From: Deltaproteobacteria bacterium
Lineage (GTDB): Bacteria; UBA10199; JACPAL01; JACOUP01
Assembly: GCA_030649435.1 (NCBI GenBank)
Contig: JAUSKE010000164.1
Location: 1-24,587, forward strand
Length of the DNA: 24,587 nucleotides
Reading direction: 5' to 3'
Shown: in pieces, positions 7,928 to 16,942 of the stretch
Numbering within the stretch: the first letter of the stretch is position 1
Layout of the letters: each line of letters opens with the position of its first letter
Position numbers and translations under genes: made by a program
Notes under the pieces: model-generated
The model's database searches: none
Told to the model about the DNA's origin: nothing
What the model saw: only the letters and a program-made list of their open reading frames with translations

Positions 7928-10900
7928 GGCCTCCTCATACTGGCCCCCCTCTTCAAGAATTCTAGAAAATCGTGAAAATTCAGGCGGGATATTCTCCCCA
8001 AACCGGTTCTCTTCTCCCAAGTGTGCTTGCAATTCGCGCAACTGAAAGGTTCTCGCCTGCTCCGGAGTCATCACCTGGATCATCACCTCATGCCCCCGTG
8101 TCTGCATCGTGATGAGCCGGACGTTTTTGGGAAAAAGCTGGAGGAGACTGTGGACCCCCCAATAGGGAGACTGCGCCGAAGTCGCCGTCGGTCCTGCCGT
8201 CGGGGTTTCGACCCAGAGTGGTTCGCCACCAAACGGGTCCGGCATTCCATTCTGTCGTTGCAACGCCTCACCGGAACCCATCTTTAAAATAATGTCGGTG
8301 CCATGGGCCCGGTTGAAATCGGCGACCTCATGGGCTGCCTCCAAAAAGAGACGGAGTGCGACCGGCCAACTGACGACTCGACTTAAATCAGAACCGGCGA
8401 TAAAAACCTCGTTGATCCTTTGTCTAAACCTCTCTGGACCGAGTTCGGTCCAGAGCTCTCGGAGAACTTTCGGAACTCTTTTCACCGATTCACGATCTTC
8501 AAAGAGCGGGACTACCGCCACCTGGTCCAACGCCGGCTCCCCATCGACAAAGTCGATGATCCGGCGAATATCAGCACTCCCTTCGGTATTGCAAAGGATC
8601 ACCTTCGGAACGAGCGCCTTCCCCCCCGATGAAACCAAGAGCCGTGCCGTCGCCAAAATTTCTTTCATCTGGACGAAACGGGCCCTCTGTTCCGGAGTCA
8701 TCGCTGCAGGACCAACATACGGAACCTCGGCAGAAGCATGATCGAAACGGGGGATGTAGGAGACGAGCGGAGAGAGATCATTGTAGCGAGCCCGGGTGAC
8801 ACCAGCCGCCACCAGTCCCGTTCGCAATGACTGATCAACCCGACGGAGTTCGGCCAACTGACTCAAGTAGCGATCCCGAATAATCTCTTCCGGTAAAAGT
8901 TCATCGAGCAGTCTGGCCACCGGTGAATCAGGCTCGGGGTGTAAATTCCGGCGGAGCGATTCCGCCATCGCGAGCTGAACTTCGGTCCGGCGACAGGCCT
9001 CAACCTTAGATTCCCAATCATCCAATGGCGGTCTTTTTTCCTCTGGAAGCCCCTTGGCGAGCGATACCTTTCGTTCGATATCTTTGATCAAGAGGGTGGT
9101 AAAGACATGCAGACCGAGCGAAGCGGGGCGCGACGCCGCATCAAAATCGATCCAGAAGGCGACCTGATGGGGCAAACGACCGGCCGCTTCGCTGTGATTG
9201 CGAACCGTCACCAGTTCATACGAGGCCCGCTCGACGATTTCGCCCACCTCATCCGAGACATGCCCATCCGGCATCTGGACAAAGCCATCGGTGACTTCGG
9301 CAATCAGTGTTCTCACCCGTTCCCGATCAGGGGCGGATGGTTTTCCTTCCTGAATCTCCGCTAAACCTCTGGTGAGCGTCTGGGCCTGACTGCTGGCATC
9401 CAAAAATGCACTCCCAAACTGAAGCCCCTTCGGCGTCAACTCATGCGTCGCCTCGATCGCCACCTTCATCACAAGATTCTGGACCAGTTCGCGCAGATGA
9501 GTTGCTGAAAGATTAGCGCGGGCCTGAATGTTATCGACGGCCACCTGATTCCCTTCGGCAAGATACCGACAAATCCGTCCATAGAGACGCAGCAGAACAA
9601 CAAAATTTCGTTCGATCCGGTACAACTCCATCCGGCTGATCTGTGTCGGGTGGATCGTCCCTTCATAGAGAACCCCACGAATTTTCTGCCGCATCTCGGC
9701 ATCGCTCATCGGTGTCAAGTCCTGACGATAGAGAAAATCGCCGACCAGTTCCACCATAAGCCGTTCCATCCGGCCGAGTGTTTGCGTCAATCGTCTTTCC
9801 AATAAAACCTTGCGCGCCTCGCGACGTTTGGCCGCCTCTGTAACATCCAGGCTGTCGAATCCCAGTTCGCGATCAAGGGCACCCTCCTGGTCTCTCCGTT
9901 GCCAGGCCTCCTCAACAAGTTTTCGCACTCCCTCCCGCTCGGTGTGGATCATCCGGGCCGCAGCGCCATTCATGATCGCCTGGCTGAGAAGATGCAACTC
10001 CCGCCAGGTGAGGAGACTCTTTCCGTTCAACCCCCGAAAGAGGGCCATGATTTCAGGGAGAGAATTCTCTGAGGCCAAACGATCCATCTGATCGGTGGCG
10101 TTGGCAGTCAATCCGATTTCACGCGCGGCAAAGGCCGCCAAAACCACTTCAGGCCTGTTGAAACCGGCCTTTGTCCGAACCTCCGCCTCCCCCGCGCGGA
10201 AATTGCGATAAGTTTCGCGCGCCACATCTTTTAAAATTCCCCGTGTTGAGGGAGGGGCCACACGGCCGAAAAGAAAGTTGCCAAAACGGTTGCCGAGGTG
10301 AATCGGGATAAAACCAAAACTGTCCTGCCAGATCTGTTCCCCCACAGAGCCATGCATCTCTGCCATACCGGCAAGATCGGCCGCCGCAAGAAAACCGGTA
10401 TGAAAAAAAGAACCGGTCAGTGTATCGACCATCCAGCTTGTGGCCTTGTACGCCTGCCGGTTTGCCAATCCAACCGGCTCCTTTGGCGTGGGAAGGATTT
10501 TCGCTGACAACCGTAGATCCTGCCCAATGGCAAAGGCCCGGATAAAGAGCCAAGTTTCAAAACTGCTCTGCCAAAAATGATTTTCATCCTGACCCGGCAG
10601 CGCCTGCATCACTCCATTCATCACAATGGCATTGACCGGACGGGCGAGCATTTCGCGGGCGAGCATTTCGCCCCAGGTCACCTGACCATCGGCACCGAGG
10701 ATCCGAAGGGATGGCGGGACGAGTCTCGTGAGAGGGACCAATAGGCGAGCAACCCCTGGTGAAACTGCGGTCGCCAGTGACCGAACCCCTTGCGAGGCGA
10801 TATTCATCGTCGCGGTCTCGGCAATCGTGCCAGCCGCACCCGCCACAAAAAGAGAGCCAGCCTGGATTCCGGTTAAAATCATCTCATCGTACAACTGCTG

Positions 10901-13009
10901 CATCGAAGCGGGCGACATTCCGGCCTGCCAGCCTTGAGAGACCTGATCCCAATGGGTGGCTACCGAAATAGCCTTGTCGGCAGCGAGCCCGCCGAGCCCT
11001 CCCAAAACAGTTGAAACGTAAACCGGCACGGCCGGCGCTGCCGCCCCACCAGAGATAAGGAGGCCAAGACCGGAGCCGGCACCGACCAGTCCCATCGTGA
11101 GCCATCGATTGTTATGCCCCGAATGGACGACAACATTTTTCGCCCATTCCTTCACCCCTCGAGCGTTGAAATTCTGCTTAATATTTCCGGAAGCATCGAC
11201 CAGGATTGGGCGTGCCTGATCATCCCGAAGTTGCCACGACCTGAATGTCGGGCGACGTGTCGAGGCGGCCGTTAACGTTTCAGGGTATTTTCTTTGAACG
11301 TGATCGCGAATGTAGTTCAGGCCATCGACCGGTTTTCCCGATTCAAAGATCGCCTCACCGATCGCCAGCCTCGCTTGGGACAAAAATTCTGGAAAATCAC
11401 CAAACTGAGCCTCCATCCGGCCGACCTGTTCCTCCAACAGATAATACTCTAAAGAGTATTTCTCTTCGTCATCATCCGTTCTTAAGGCATGGATAAGACG
11501 ATCGACACCGAAATTAACCTTCACCAAGGCCCCCAACGCCGCCTCTTTTTGAAAGAGCTTTTCGGAAGGGGTGGTCTCGGCAGTGGCCTGCGCTTCATAA
11601 AAACCGGCGAGCGCCTCCAGTTTTGCCTCCGCTTCCTGAATCTTGCCTCGGCGTTCGGAGAGCGTCGCTCCGACCGTCATACTCTGGGCTAAGAGATATT
11701 TCCGGCGTGCCGGGTCCGGAAAATGATACGCCATCTGGAACCCCACCTCCGCCTCCCGGGCCGCCTCTTTCGGGTTTTCTTTTTCATTCAGCGCGATTTC
11801 ATGGGTCAACCGAATGAGACTCTCCTCTGAATCAATCGTTCCATGAGAACTGATCTGGTCCCTCAAGCGCCCAAGAACCTCATTGGCCGCCGCCACCTCA
11901 TCCATCACCTCATAGGTACGGGCAATCACTAATTCTCTTTCAAAATAACGAGGGTCCTCCTCTGGGATTTTTCCCCAACCAGTCTCGACAATCGACCGGA
12001 TTTCGTTTCGAAGTTGCGCCCCCGATTTCAATAATTTTTTTTGTTTGAGGATCAGTTCCTTCTGACGCCGATCGACTTTTTCAAATTCCCTCTGGAGTTC
12101 GGCACGCCGCATTGCATCGAAGGTGGCGTAACCGGCAGCGAACGAGGCCTCAATATAGGCCACAGGAACCCTCGGCTCCCGATTCAATTCGATCTTTCGT
12201 GCCTGCAGTTTGGCCAACTCGACCTCGACCTCTTTTACTTCTCCCCGATAATCGAAGCGTCCTGTGATGCTGTAGAGTTGAAGAAGCTGCCGTGCCGAAG
12301 ATTGGCTCGGTTCCACTTCATGCCACATCCCGAGATAAAGGGTGGCATCGGGCAACCGATCGGACAAGAGGGCCCGGTTGATGGTCGCCTGAATTTTCGC
12401 ACTAAACTCAGTCAACAACATTTGCTTGGTGGAGGGGTCGGTCATATCTTCTCGGTCCCGCACCTGCCGGTACAATGAGAGATAATCCTCCATCGCTGCT
12501 GACTCTGCATTTTGAAGATCCAACAGCTCTCCCCTCTCACTCGCATCGATCGCTCGAAAGGCGGCCAGCTCGGCACGGGCATAAAGAATCTGCGGGTCAT
12601 CCTTTTCAAGACCAGCCTCTCCCAAAACATGGACGGCCTCTTCAAAACAGTTGAAGGCGGTTTCTTTATCCCCCAAAAGACCGAACGCCTCCCCTGCCCG
12701 ACCGTAATAGATAGAAGCCTCTCCGAAATCCCCAGCCCGGTAGGCGGTCTCGGCAAAGAGGAGCAGTGGTCGTGCCACCAGCGGCAGGTCAATACCGGTG
12801 AGCTCTGGCTCCACCTCATCCTCAAGAGGGGGAAGGATCGGAGAGTTGTCGTGGTGACTCACTACAGTGGTATACGAATCGGTTTCTGAAGAGAGTGTCG
12901 GCTCTATTGATTCTTCTGCCGGCTGGGCTGATGGGATTGGCTCGCAGAGAGACATCTGCAATGCTGGATCGATACGACAGAAACCTATGGAATTGTTCTC
13001 GCTCCCCAT
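7925..13009 (-). CDS. Giant TPR-like / PEP carboxylase-like fusion protein
   Basis: A 1694-residue protein. Residues 1-75 are acidic and low in order. Residues about 80-135 and 215-560 are helical with TPR-like pairs (AETAYRAGDFGEASIYY) and a charged coiled-coil stretch near 300-335. Residues 636-680 and 712-735 are Gly/Ala-rich and hydrophobic, so membrane association is possible. From about 1200 it resembles PEP carboxylase: FWIDFDAASRP for the usual SWxGGDRDGNP; VVPLFED (1499-1505), a near match to PLFET; IAGSDLSR (1537-1544) for GYSDSxKD; GSGEALQRQNG (near 1578) for GRGGSIGRGG; then a region matching RVTEQGEVI. Key catalytic Gly/Arg positions are altered, so oxaloacetate production is doubtful. 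The domain continues beyond the TAA into the next ORF. The ATG at 13009 has only a weak AAGG upstream. Role unknown; proximity to FAS I hints at acyl or carbon metabolism but proves nothing. Confidence 0.68.
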   Translation of the reverse strand: MGSENNSIGFCRIDPALQMSLCEPIPSAQPAEESIEPTLSSETDSYTTVVSHHDNSPILPPLEDEVEPELTGIDLPLVARPLLLFAETAYRAGDFGEASIYYGRAGEAFGLLGDKETAFNCFEEAVHVLGEAGLEKDDPQILYARAELAAFRAIDASERGELLDLQNAESAAMEDYLSLYRQVRDREDMTDPSTKQMLLTEFSAKIQATINRALLSDRLPDATLYLGMWHEVEPSQSSARQLLQLYSITGRFDYRGEVKEVEVELAKLQARKIELNREPRVPVAYIEASFAAGYATFDAMRRAELQREFEKVDRRQKELILKQKKLLKSGAQLRNEIRSIVETGWGKIPEEDPRYFERELVIARTYEVMDEVAAANEVLGRLRDQISSHGTIDSEESLIRLTHEIALNEKENPKEAAREAEVGFQMAYHFPDPARRKYLLAQSMTVGATLSERRGKIQEAEAKLEALAGFYEAQATAETTPSEKLFQKEAALGALVKVNFGVDRLIHALRTDDDEEKYSLEYYLLEEQVGRMEAQFGDFPEFLSQARLAIGEAIFESGKPVDGLNYIRDHVQRKYPETLTAASTRRPTFRSWQLRDDQARPILVDASGNIKQNFNARGVKEWAKNVVVHSGHNNRWLTMGLVGAGSGLGLLISGGAAAPAVPVYVSTVLGGLGGLAADKAISVATHWDQVSQGWQAGMSPASMQQLYDEMILTGIQAGSLFVAGAAGTIAETATMNIASQGVRSLATAVSPGVARLLVPLTRLVPPSLRILGADGQVTWGEMLAREMLARPVNAIVMNGVMQALPGQDENHFWQSSFETWLFIRAFAIGQDLRLSAKILPTPKEPVGLANRQAYKATSWMVDTLTGSFFHTGFLAAADLAGMAEMHGSVGEQIWQDSFGFIPIHLGNRFGNFLFGRVAPPSTRGILKDVARETYRNFRAGEAEVRTKAGFNRPEVVLAAFAAREIGLTANATDQMDRLASENSLPEIMALFRGLNGKSLLTWRELHLLSQAIMNGAAARMIHTEREGVRKLVEEAWQRRDQEGALDRELGFDSLDVTEAAKRREARKVLLERRLTQTLGRMERLMVELVGDFLYRQDLTPMSDAEMRQKIRGVLYEGTIHPTQISRMELYRIERNFVVLLRLYGRICRYLAEGNQVAVDNIQARANLSATHLRELVQNLVMKVAIEATHELTPKGLQFGSAFLDASSQAQTLTRGLAEIQEGKPSAPDRERVRTLIAEVTDGFVQMPDGHVSDEVGEIVERASYELVTVRNHSEAAGRLPHQVAFWIDFDAASRPASLGLHVFTTLLIKDIERKVSLAKGLPEEKRPPLDDWESKVEACRRTEVQLAMAESLRRNLHPEPDSPVARLLDELLPEEIIRDRYLSQLAELRRVDQSLRTGLVAAGVTRARYNDLSPLVSYIPRFDHASAEVPYVGPAAMTPEQRARFVQMKEILATARLLVSSGGKALVPKVILCNTEGSADIRRIIDFVDGEPALDQVAVVPLFEDRESVKRVPKVLRELWTELGPERFRQRINEVFIAGSDLSRVVSWPVALRLFLEAAHEVADFNRAHGTDIILKMGSGEALQRQNGMPDPFGGEPLWVETPTAGPTATSAQSPYWGVHSLLQLFPKNVRLITMQTRGHEVMIQVMTPEQARTFQLRELQAHLGEENRFGENIPPEFSRFSRILEEGGQYEEA
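10642..10671 (-). repeat. Perfect 15-bp tandem duplication in coding sequence
   Basis: GGGCGAGCATTTCGC occurs twice, back to back. It duplicates five codons in the giant protein, giving EMLAR-EMLAR. The copies are identical, which suggests a recent slippage event. Confidence 0.85.
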
Positions 13010-13116
13010 CGTGGCGGTTATCGCCTTGAGGGGTGCGAAGTTGCTTAAAAAAAAGCGACTTGCCCTCGGGCGAATCGCCCCTTGATTTCCCCCTCTCGCT
13101 ACGTTAGGGGGACTGT
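13010..13116. promoter_or_regulatory. Divergent intergenic region before fumC and the giant gene
   Basis: This 107-bp gap must hold the 5' signals of two divergent genes. It contains an inverted repeat, AAGTTGCTT-AAAAAA-AAGCGACTT (9 bp with one G-T pair), the small hairpin GGGCG-AAT-CGCCC, and a C5/G5 inverted pair around a CGCTACG core ending just before fumC. The run AGGGGGACT supplies the fumC ribosome-binding site. I see no consensus -35/-10 pair that I would assign with confidence. Confidence 0.4.
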
Positions 13117-14523
13117 ATGGATTACCGGACCGAATCCGATTCGATGGGACCTGTTCAGGTCCCGGCCGACAAACTGTACGGCGCCTCGACCCAACGGGCG
13201 GTGGAAAATTTTCAGGTTAGTAACAAACGATTCCCACGCCGTTTCATTCAAGCGTTGGGGTTGATTAAATGGGCCGCCGCTGAAGCCAATCAAGAGCTCA
13301 AAAAACTGGATGCCAAATTAGCCAGCGCTATTGCCACAGAGTCGCTCGCCGTAGCGGCTGGTGGGACCGGCCCCGCCGGTAAGTACGACGACCATTTTGT
13401 CCTCGATATCTTTCAGACCGGTTCCGGCACCTCGACCAATATGAACGCGAATGAGGTGATCGCAAATCTGGCGATCCAAAGCCTTGGGGGAAAAATAGGG
13501 ACGAAGTCCCCGGTCCACCCCAACGACCACGTCAATATGGGGCAATCCTCCAATGATGTGATCCCAAGCGCGATCCATGTCGCCGCCGTACTCGGCTTTA
13601 AAGAAGAACTGCTACCAGCCTTGGATCTACTCGCCCGTGAACTGGATAAAAAGGCGAAAGAGTTTAAAGAGATTATCAAGATCGGGCGAACTCACCTGCA
13701 GGATGCCACCCCCATCACGCTCGGGCAGGAGTTTTCTGGTTACGCCACGCAGATTAAAAAGGGATCCGAGCGAATCCGGCAGGCACTCGAAGGGTTATTG
13801 GAATTGGCGATCGGCGGCACCGCTGTCGGCACCGGCATCAACAGTCACCCGGAATTTGCCGCCAAAGTTTGTGCCAAGTTGAAAGAGAAAACTTCTCTCT
13901 CTTTCAAAGAGGCATCGAATCATTTTGAGGCACAGGCAGCGAAAGATGCCGCCGTTTTTGCGAGTGGTGCGTTGAAGACCATCGCCGTTTCGCTGATGAA
14001 GATCGCCAACGACCTCCGTTGGCTCGCCTCCGGCCCTCGTTGTGGTATTCATGAAATCCATCTGCCGGAGTTACAGCCCGGCTCTTCGATCATGCCAGGC
14101 AAGGTAAACCCGGTCATTCCGGAGATGACGATGCAGGTCGCCGCTCAGGTGATCGGCAACGACCTCGTTGTGGCGACAGGCGCGCAGCACGGAAACTTCG
14201 AACTGAATGTGATGATGCCGGTCATCGCCTCGAATCTTTTAGAATCGATCTCGCTCCTCGCCAATGCCAGCTCGCTCCTTGCGCAAAAATGTATTTCTGG
14301 TCTCGTGGCGAATAAAGAACGGTGTGAAGAGTTAGTAGAAAAGTCTCTTGCGCTCGTCACCTCACTCGCCCCGGTGATCGGCTACGACAAAGCGGCGGCC
14401 CTTTCCAAAGAGGCCTACAAGTCAGGAAAAACGATCCGCGAACTGCTTTTGGAGAAAAAAATCCTTCCGAAAACCGAGGTCGACAAACTGCTCGACCCGA
14501 AGAGCATGTTGGAGCCGAAATAA
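13117..14523 (+). CDS. fumC: Fumarate hydratase, class II
   Basis: Interconverts fumarate and (S)-malate in the cytoplasmic TCA cycle as an iron-independent homotetramer. The 468 residues match the normal family length (about 460-470). Visible signatures are TESDSMGPVQVPADKLYGA at the N-terminus, TGSGTSTNMN (101-110), SSNDVIPSAIH (144-154), GRTHLQDATP (190-199, with active-site His193) and the superfamily signature GSSIMPGKVNP (322-332), carrying the catalytic serine loop. The TESDSMG start and THLQDA favour fumarase over aspartase. ATG 13117 follows AGGGGGACT. The gene converges on the thioesterase gene, and the two stop codons are one base apart with no terminator between them. Confidence 0.96.
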   Translation: MDYRTESDSMGPVQVPADKLYGASTQRAVENFQVSNKRFPRRFIQALGLIKWAAAEANQELKKLDAKLASAIATESLAVAAGGTGPAGKYDDHFVLDIFQTGSGTSTNMNANEVIANLAIQSLGGKIGTKSPVHPNDHVNMGQSSNDVIPSAIHVAAVLGFKEELLPALDLLARELDKKAKEFKEIIKIGRTHLQDATPITLGQEFSGYATQIKKGSERIRQALEGLLELAIGGTAVGTGINSHPEFAAKVCAKLKEKTSLSFKEASNHFEAQAAKDAAVFASGALKTIAVSLMKIANDLRWLASGPRCGIHEIHLPELQPGSSIMPGKVNPVIPEMTMQVAAQVIGNDLVVATGAQHGNFELNVMMPVIASNLLESISLLANASSLLAQKCISGLVANKERCEELVEKSLALVTSLAPVIGYDKAAALSKEAYKSGKTIRELLLEKKILPKTEVDKLLDPKSMLEPK

Positions 14524-14524
14524 A

Positions 14525-14983
14525 TTACCACCGGTGATATGCCGGGTGCCCTGGCTTGACCGCGACAAAAACCCCACGACAGGTTGCGCAGATTTTACCA
14601 CCCGCCTCGAGCGTACCGGTCACGGTGACCCGATCGTCGGTCGCTTCAACCACCTTTGATTTTAAAATAATCTCTTGATCCATCGGCGTCGGCCGGAGCA
14701 GTTTGATGGAATACTCTGCCGTCACGGTGCAAGGGGGATGGTCCGCCCCTCTTTTTTTCATCAGGTGATCGGTCGCGGTCCAGTTACAATGACAATCGAG
14801 TAGGCTCCCGATGATGCCACCGTTCAACACCCCTGGGAACGCCTCGTGCTCTGGCTCCGCCCGCCACCGCGTGACGATCTCTTCCCCTTCCACAAAACTT
14901 TGGATCCGAAGCCCCTTTTTGTTCGCCGGCCCGCAGCCAAAGCAAGATCCTTGCGGCCAATACTTTTCCTGAAGACTTTGCAT
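14525..14983 (-). CDS. PaaI-type hotdog-fold thioesterase
   Basis: A 152-residue predicted acyl-CoA thioesterase, probably cytoplasmic. It carries the CFGCGPANKKGLRI signature (14-27) common in small PaaI-like hotdog proteins, followed by FPGVLNGGIIGSLLDCH, the hotdog helix with the conserved GG and a downstream Asp, and by β-strands ending GxxFVAV. I chose ATG 14983 because an AGGAGG lies just upstream and the longer in-frame extension would overlap the fic gene. It lies 17 nt downstream of the Fic gene, so the two are probably co-transcribed. The substrate cannot be read from the sequence; nearness to FAS I is suggestive only. Confidence 0.82.
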   Translation of the reverse strand: MQSLQEKYWPQGSCFGCGPANKKGLRIQSFVEGEEIVTRWRAEPEHEAFPGVLNGGIIGSLLDCHCNWTATDHLMKKRGADHPPCTVTAEYSIKLLRPTPMDQEIILKSKVVEATDDRVTVTGTLEAGGKICATCRGVFVAVKPGHPAYHRW

Positions 14984-15000
14984 AGCCCCTCCTCTTCTTA

Positions 15001-16008
15001 CTAATTCCCTAGAATATACTTTCCCGATTTGCGAGTGCCAATCCGGCGGATGAGGCCGGAGGCGAGAAGCGGATTCAGGATTTTCATCGCTCCCTGTTTT
15101 GTAACACCCAGCCCCTTCCAAAGCTGACTGGGGGCGAGGCTTTTTTGGTCACGGAGCAGGTGCAAGAGCTGCTCTTGTTTGGGGGTCAGGACAATTTTTT
15201 CTTTGACCTTACCGGCCGATAATTGCTGGACCCGGAGCCAGACCCGTTCGAGCGTCAGGTGAAGAGCCTCTGCGGTATATTCCAACCAACCGGTCAGGTC
15301 CCCTCCCGATTTTCGGACAGCATCGAGCGCCTGATAGTACCGAGGGCGGTCCTCCCAATAAACTTCATCCACAGAAAAGATATGATGCGAATCAAAACCA
15401 CGCCGGTACAGTTCCCAAAGGGCGAGGGCCCGTCCGACCCGGCCGTTACCATCGGCGAAAGGATGGATCTCTTCAAAACGGTAGTGAACAATGGCCGAGG
15501 AGATGACCGGAGACCATTCCGTCGCCTTCTGATCCCACCATTTTAGAAGTTCATTCATAAAGCGGGGGACCTCTCCTGCCGGAGGTGGCTGATAAGATCC
15601 GACCCGGACCTGGATTTTCCGATAATGCCCCGCCTCTCCCTGATCCATTACCTTTGAGGCGATGATCCGATGGAGCTGAAAGAGGTCACGATGAGAAATC
15701 GTCTTTTTGGCCTGATTCTTTTCCACAAACCGGAGGCCTGTCAGATAATTCAAAACCTCCCGTTTGGCCCTGTCACCGGCAACCACTGTGGTTCGACCTT
15801 CCTCCAGGACCCGCACTTGCTCCAGGGTGAGTGGGTTCCCCTCAATCGCCGTGGAGCTGTGACTGTTCCGGGCACGGGTCTCCTTCTGGAGGGCCGGGAT
15901 CCAACGGACCTGGACCGAGGCCGAAACAATCTTCTCCCGGTAAGCCGAGATCTCTTCAACAGTCTTCAGAAGATGGGGGGTGACGTGAAAAAGGGGTCTG
16001 TAAGTCAT
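15001..16008 (-). CDS. Fic family protein with C-terminal winged helix
   Basis: 335 residues. The Fic active-site loop HPFADGNGRVGR is at 182-193, with catalytic His182; this fold usually transfers AMP from ATP to a hydroxyl on a target protein. An N-terminal inhibitory-helix motif, STAIEG (52-57, [S/T]xxxE[G/N]), marks it as a class II self-inhibited Fic protein. The last 65 residues form a winged helix (LAPSQLWKGLGVTKQGAMKILNPLLASGLI), as in many chromosomal Fic proteins thought to be self-regulating. ATG 16008 has no clear Shine-Dalgarno. It overlaps the first of four TAAGTCAAC-like repeats, so operator binding near the start is plausible. No separate antitoxin gene is adjacent. Confidence 0.9.
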   Translation of the reverse strand: MTYRPLFHVTPHLLKTVEEISAYREKIVSASVQVRWIPALQKETRARNSHSSTAIEGNPLTLEQVRVLEEGRTTVVAGDRAKREVLNYLTGLRFVEKNQAKKTISHRDLFQLHRIIASKVMDQGEAGHYRKIQVRVGSYQPPPAGEVPRFMNELLKWWDQKATEWSPVISSAIVHYRFEEIHPFADGNGRVGRALALWELYRRGFDSHHIFSVDEVYWEDRPRYYQALDAVRKSGGDLTGWLEYTAEALHLTLERVWLRVQQLSAGKVKEKIVLTPKQEQLLHLLRDQKSLAPSQLWKGLGVTKQGAMKILNPLLASGLIRRIGTRKSGKYILGN

Positions 16009-16045
16009 GATAGTAAGTCAACCATAAGTCAACTGATAAGTCAAC
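16001..16045. promoter_or_regulatory. Tandem TAAGTCAAC repeats at the Fic start
   Basis: TAAGTCAAC occurs exactly at 16014-16022, 16025-16033 and 16037-16045. A variant, TAAGTCATG, at 16001-16009 overlaps the Fic start codon. Spacings are 13, 11 and 12 bp, close to one helical turn, as for a protein binding one DNA face. On the minus strand each exact unit reads GTTGACTTA and so contains a TTGACT -35-like box. This suggests an autoregulatory operator for the Fic winged helix. Confidence 0.6.
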
Positions 16046-16130
16046 CCGGAACAGGGGCCAAACCCCTTTTTGTGTTTGGGACTATTCCATTGAGTCATGG
16101 TAGAATAATCCAGAAAGGGTTAAATTACTT

Positions 16131-16886
16131 ATGGCCAACCTCGGACGTGTCTTTGATCAGGCGGTGGAGGAGTACCAACGGGGAAGACCGGAGTACCCGC
16201 AGGAAGCGATCTTGTTTCTCGCCAAAGTTTTAAAAATCACTCCCGGCACTACCGTCGTCGACCTCGCCGCCGGAACCGGTAAATTTACGAAGGGGCTTCT
16301 GACGACCGGCGCGAAGGTGATTGCCGTTGAACCGTCACCGGAGATGGGCCGGAAATTAAAGGAAATCCTCCCGAGCACCGAGGTCAAAGAAGGCTCTGCC
16401 GAAAAAATCCCGCTCCCCGACCAATCGGTCGATGTGGTGACGGTCGCCAACGCCTTTCACTGGTTCGAGACCGAACCGGCACTGAAAGAAATCCATCGGG
16501 TCCTTCGTCCAGGCGGGAAATTAGGACTCATCTGGGGGATCAAAGATGGTACGACCTCCTGGATGAAAGAACTCTTTCAACTGATCGAATACGAAAAGGG
16601 GGCAATCCCGCAATACATGGCGGGGGAGTGGGTGAAAACGGTCGATGCGACCGGGCTCTTCACACCGCTCCAAAAAAAGGTTTTTCCCTTTGTACAACAG
16701 GCCCCGGTTGGGGTGATGCTGGATGGGGTCGCCTCTTTGAGCTACATCGTGGCGATGACCAAAAAAGAAAGAGAGCTCCTGCTCGCCAAGGTGAAGAGGT
16801 TTTTGCTCAACCACTTTCGGGCGGACGAAAAGACAGAACTCACCATGCCGTACCATGCCGACATCTACTGGGCCGAGCGACTTTAA
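16131..16886 (+). CDS. Class I SAM-dependent methyltransferase
   Basis: 251 residues, Methyltransf_11/UbiE-like. Motif I is VVDLAAGTGKF (42-52), the acidic β2 end is AVEPSPEM (65-72), motif II/III is PLPDQSVDVVTVANAFHWF (94-112), and HRVLRPGGKLGLIW is the usual post-motif strand. It transfers a methyl group from S-adenosylmethionine; the acceptor is unknown. The FHWF and LRPGG features also occur in small-molecule methyltransferases of the trans-aconitate type. ATG 16131 follows AAAGGG at 11 nt. TGGTAGAAT at 16098-16106 could be an extended -10. The gene is followed at once by a terminator, so it is probably monocistronic. Confidence 0.88.
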   Translation: MANLGRVFDQAVEEYQRGRPEYPQEAILFLAKVLKITPGTTVVDLAAGTGKFTKGLLTTGAKVIAVEPSPEMGRKLKEILPSTEVKEGSAEKIPLPDQSVDVVTVANAFHWFETEPALKEIHRVLRPGGKLGLIWGIKDGTTSWMKELFQLIEYEKGAIPQYMAGEWVKTVDATGLFTPLQKKVFPFVQQAPVGVMLDGVASLSYIVAMTKKERELLLAKVKRFLLNHFRADEKTELTMPYHADIYWAERL

Positions 16887-16888
16887 AG

Positions 16889-16922
16889 AAAAAAGGCCCC
16901 GGACTCTCCAGGGCCTTTTTCA
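16889..16922. terminator. Bidirectional intrinsic terminator
   Basis: A stem pairs AAAAGGCCC with GGGCCTTTT around a short loop. It has T's on the plus side and A's on the other, so it can end both the methyltransferase transcript and the convergent small membrane-protein transcript. Confidence 0.88.
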
Positions 16923-16942
16923 ACATCACGATCAATCTTGAA

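Noticed and set aside
16001..16045. CRISPR-like array
   Set aside because: Units are 9 bp with 2-4 bp gaps, far too short. They fit operator repeats, and no cas gene is present.
16053..16079. Terminator or attenuator (AGGGG-CCAAA-CCCCT followed by T's) before the methyltransferase
   Set aside because: The stem is only 5 bp and competes with CCAAAC/GTTTGG. It is too weak to annotate.
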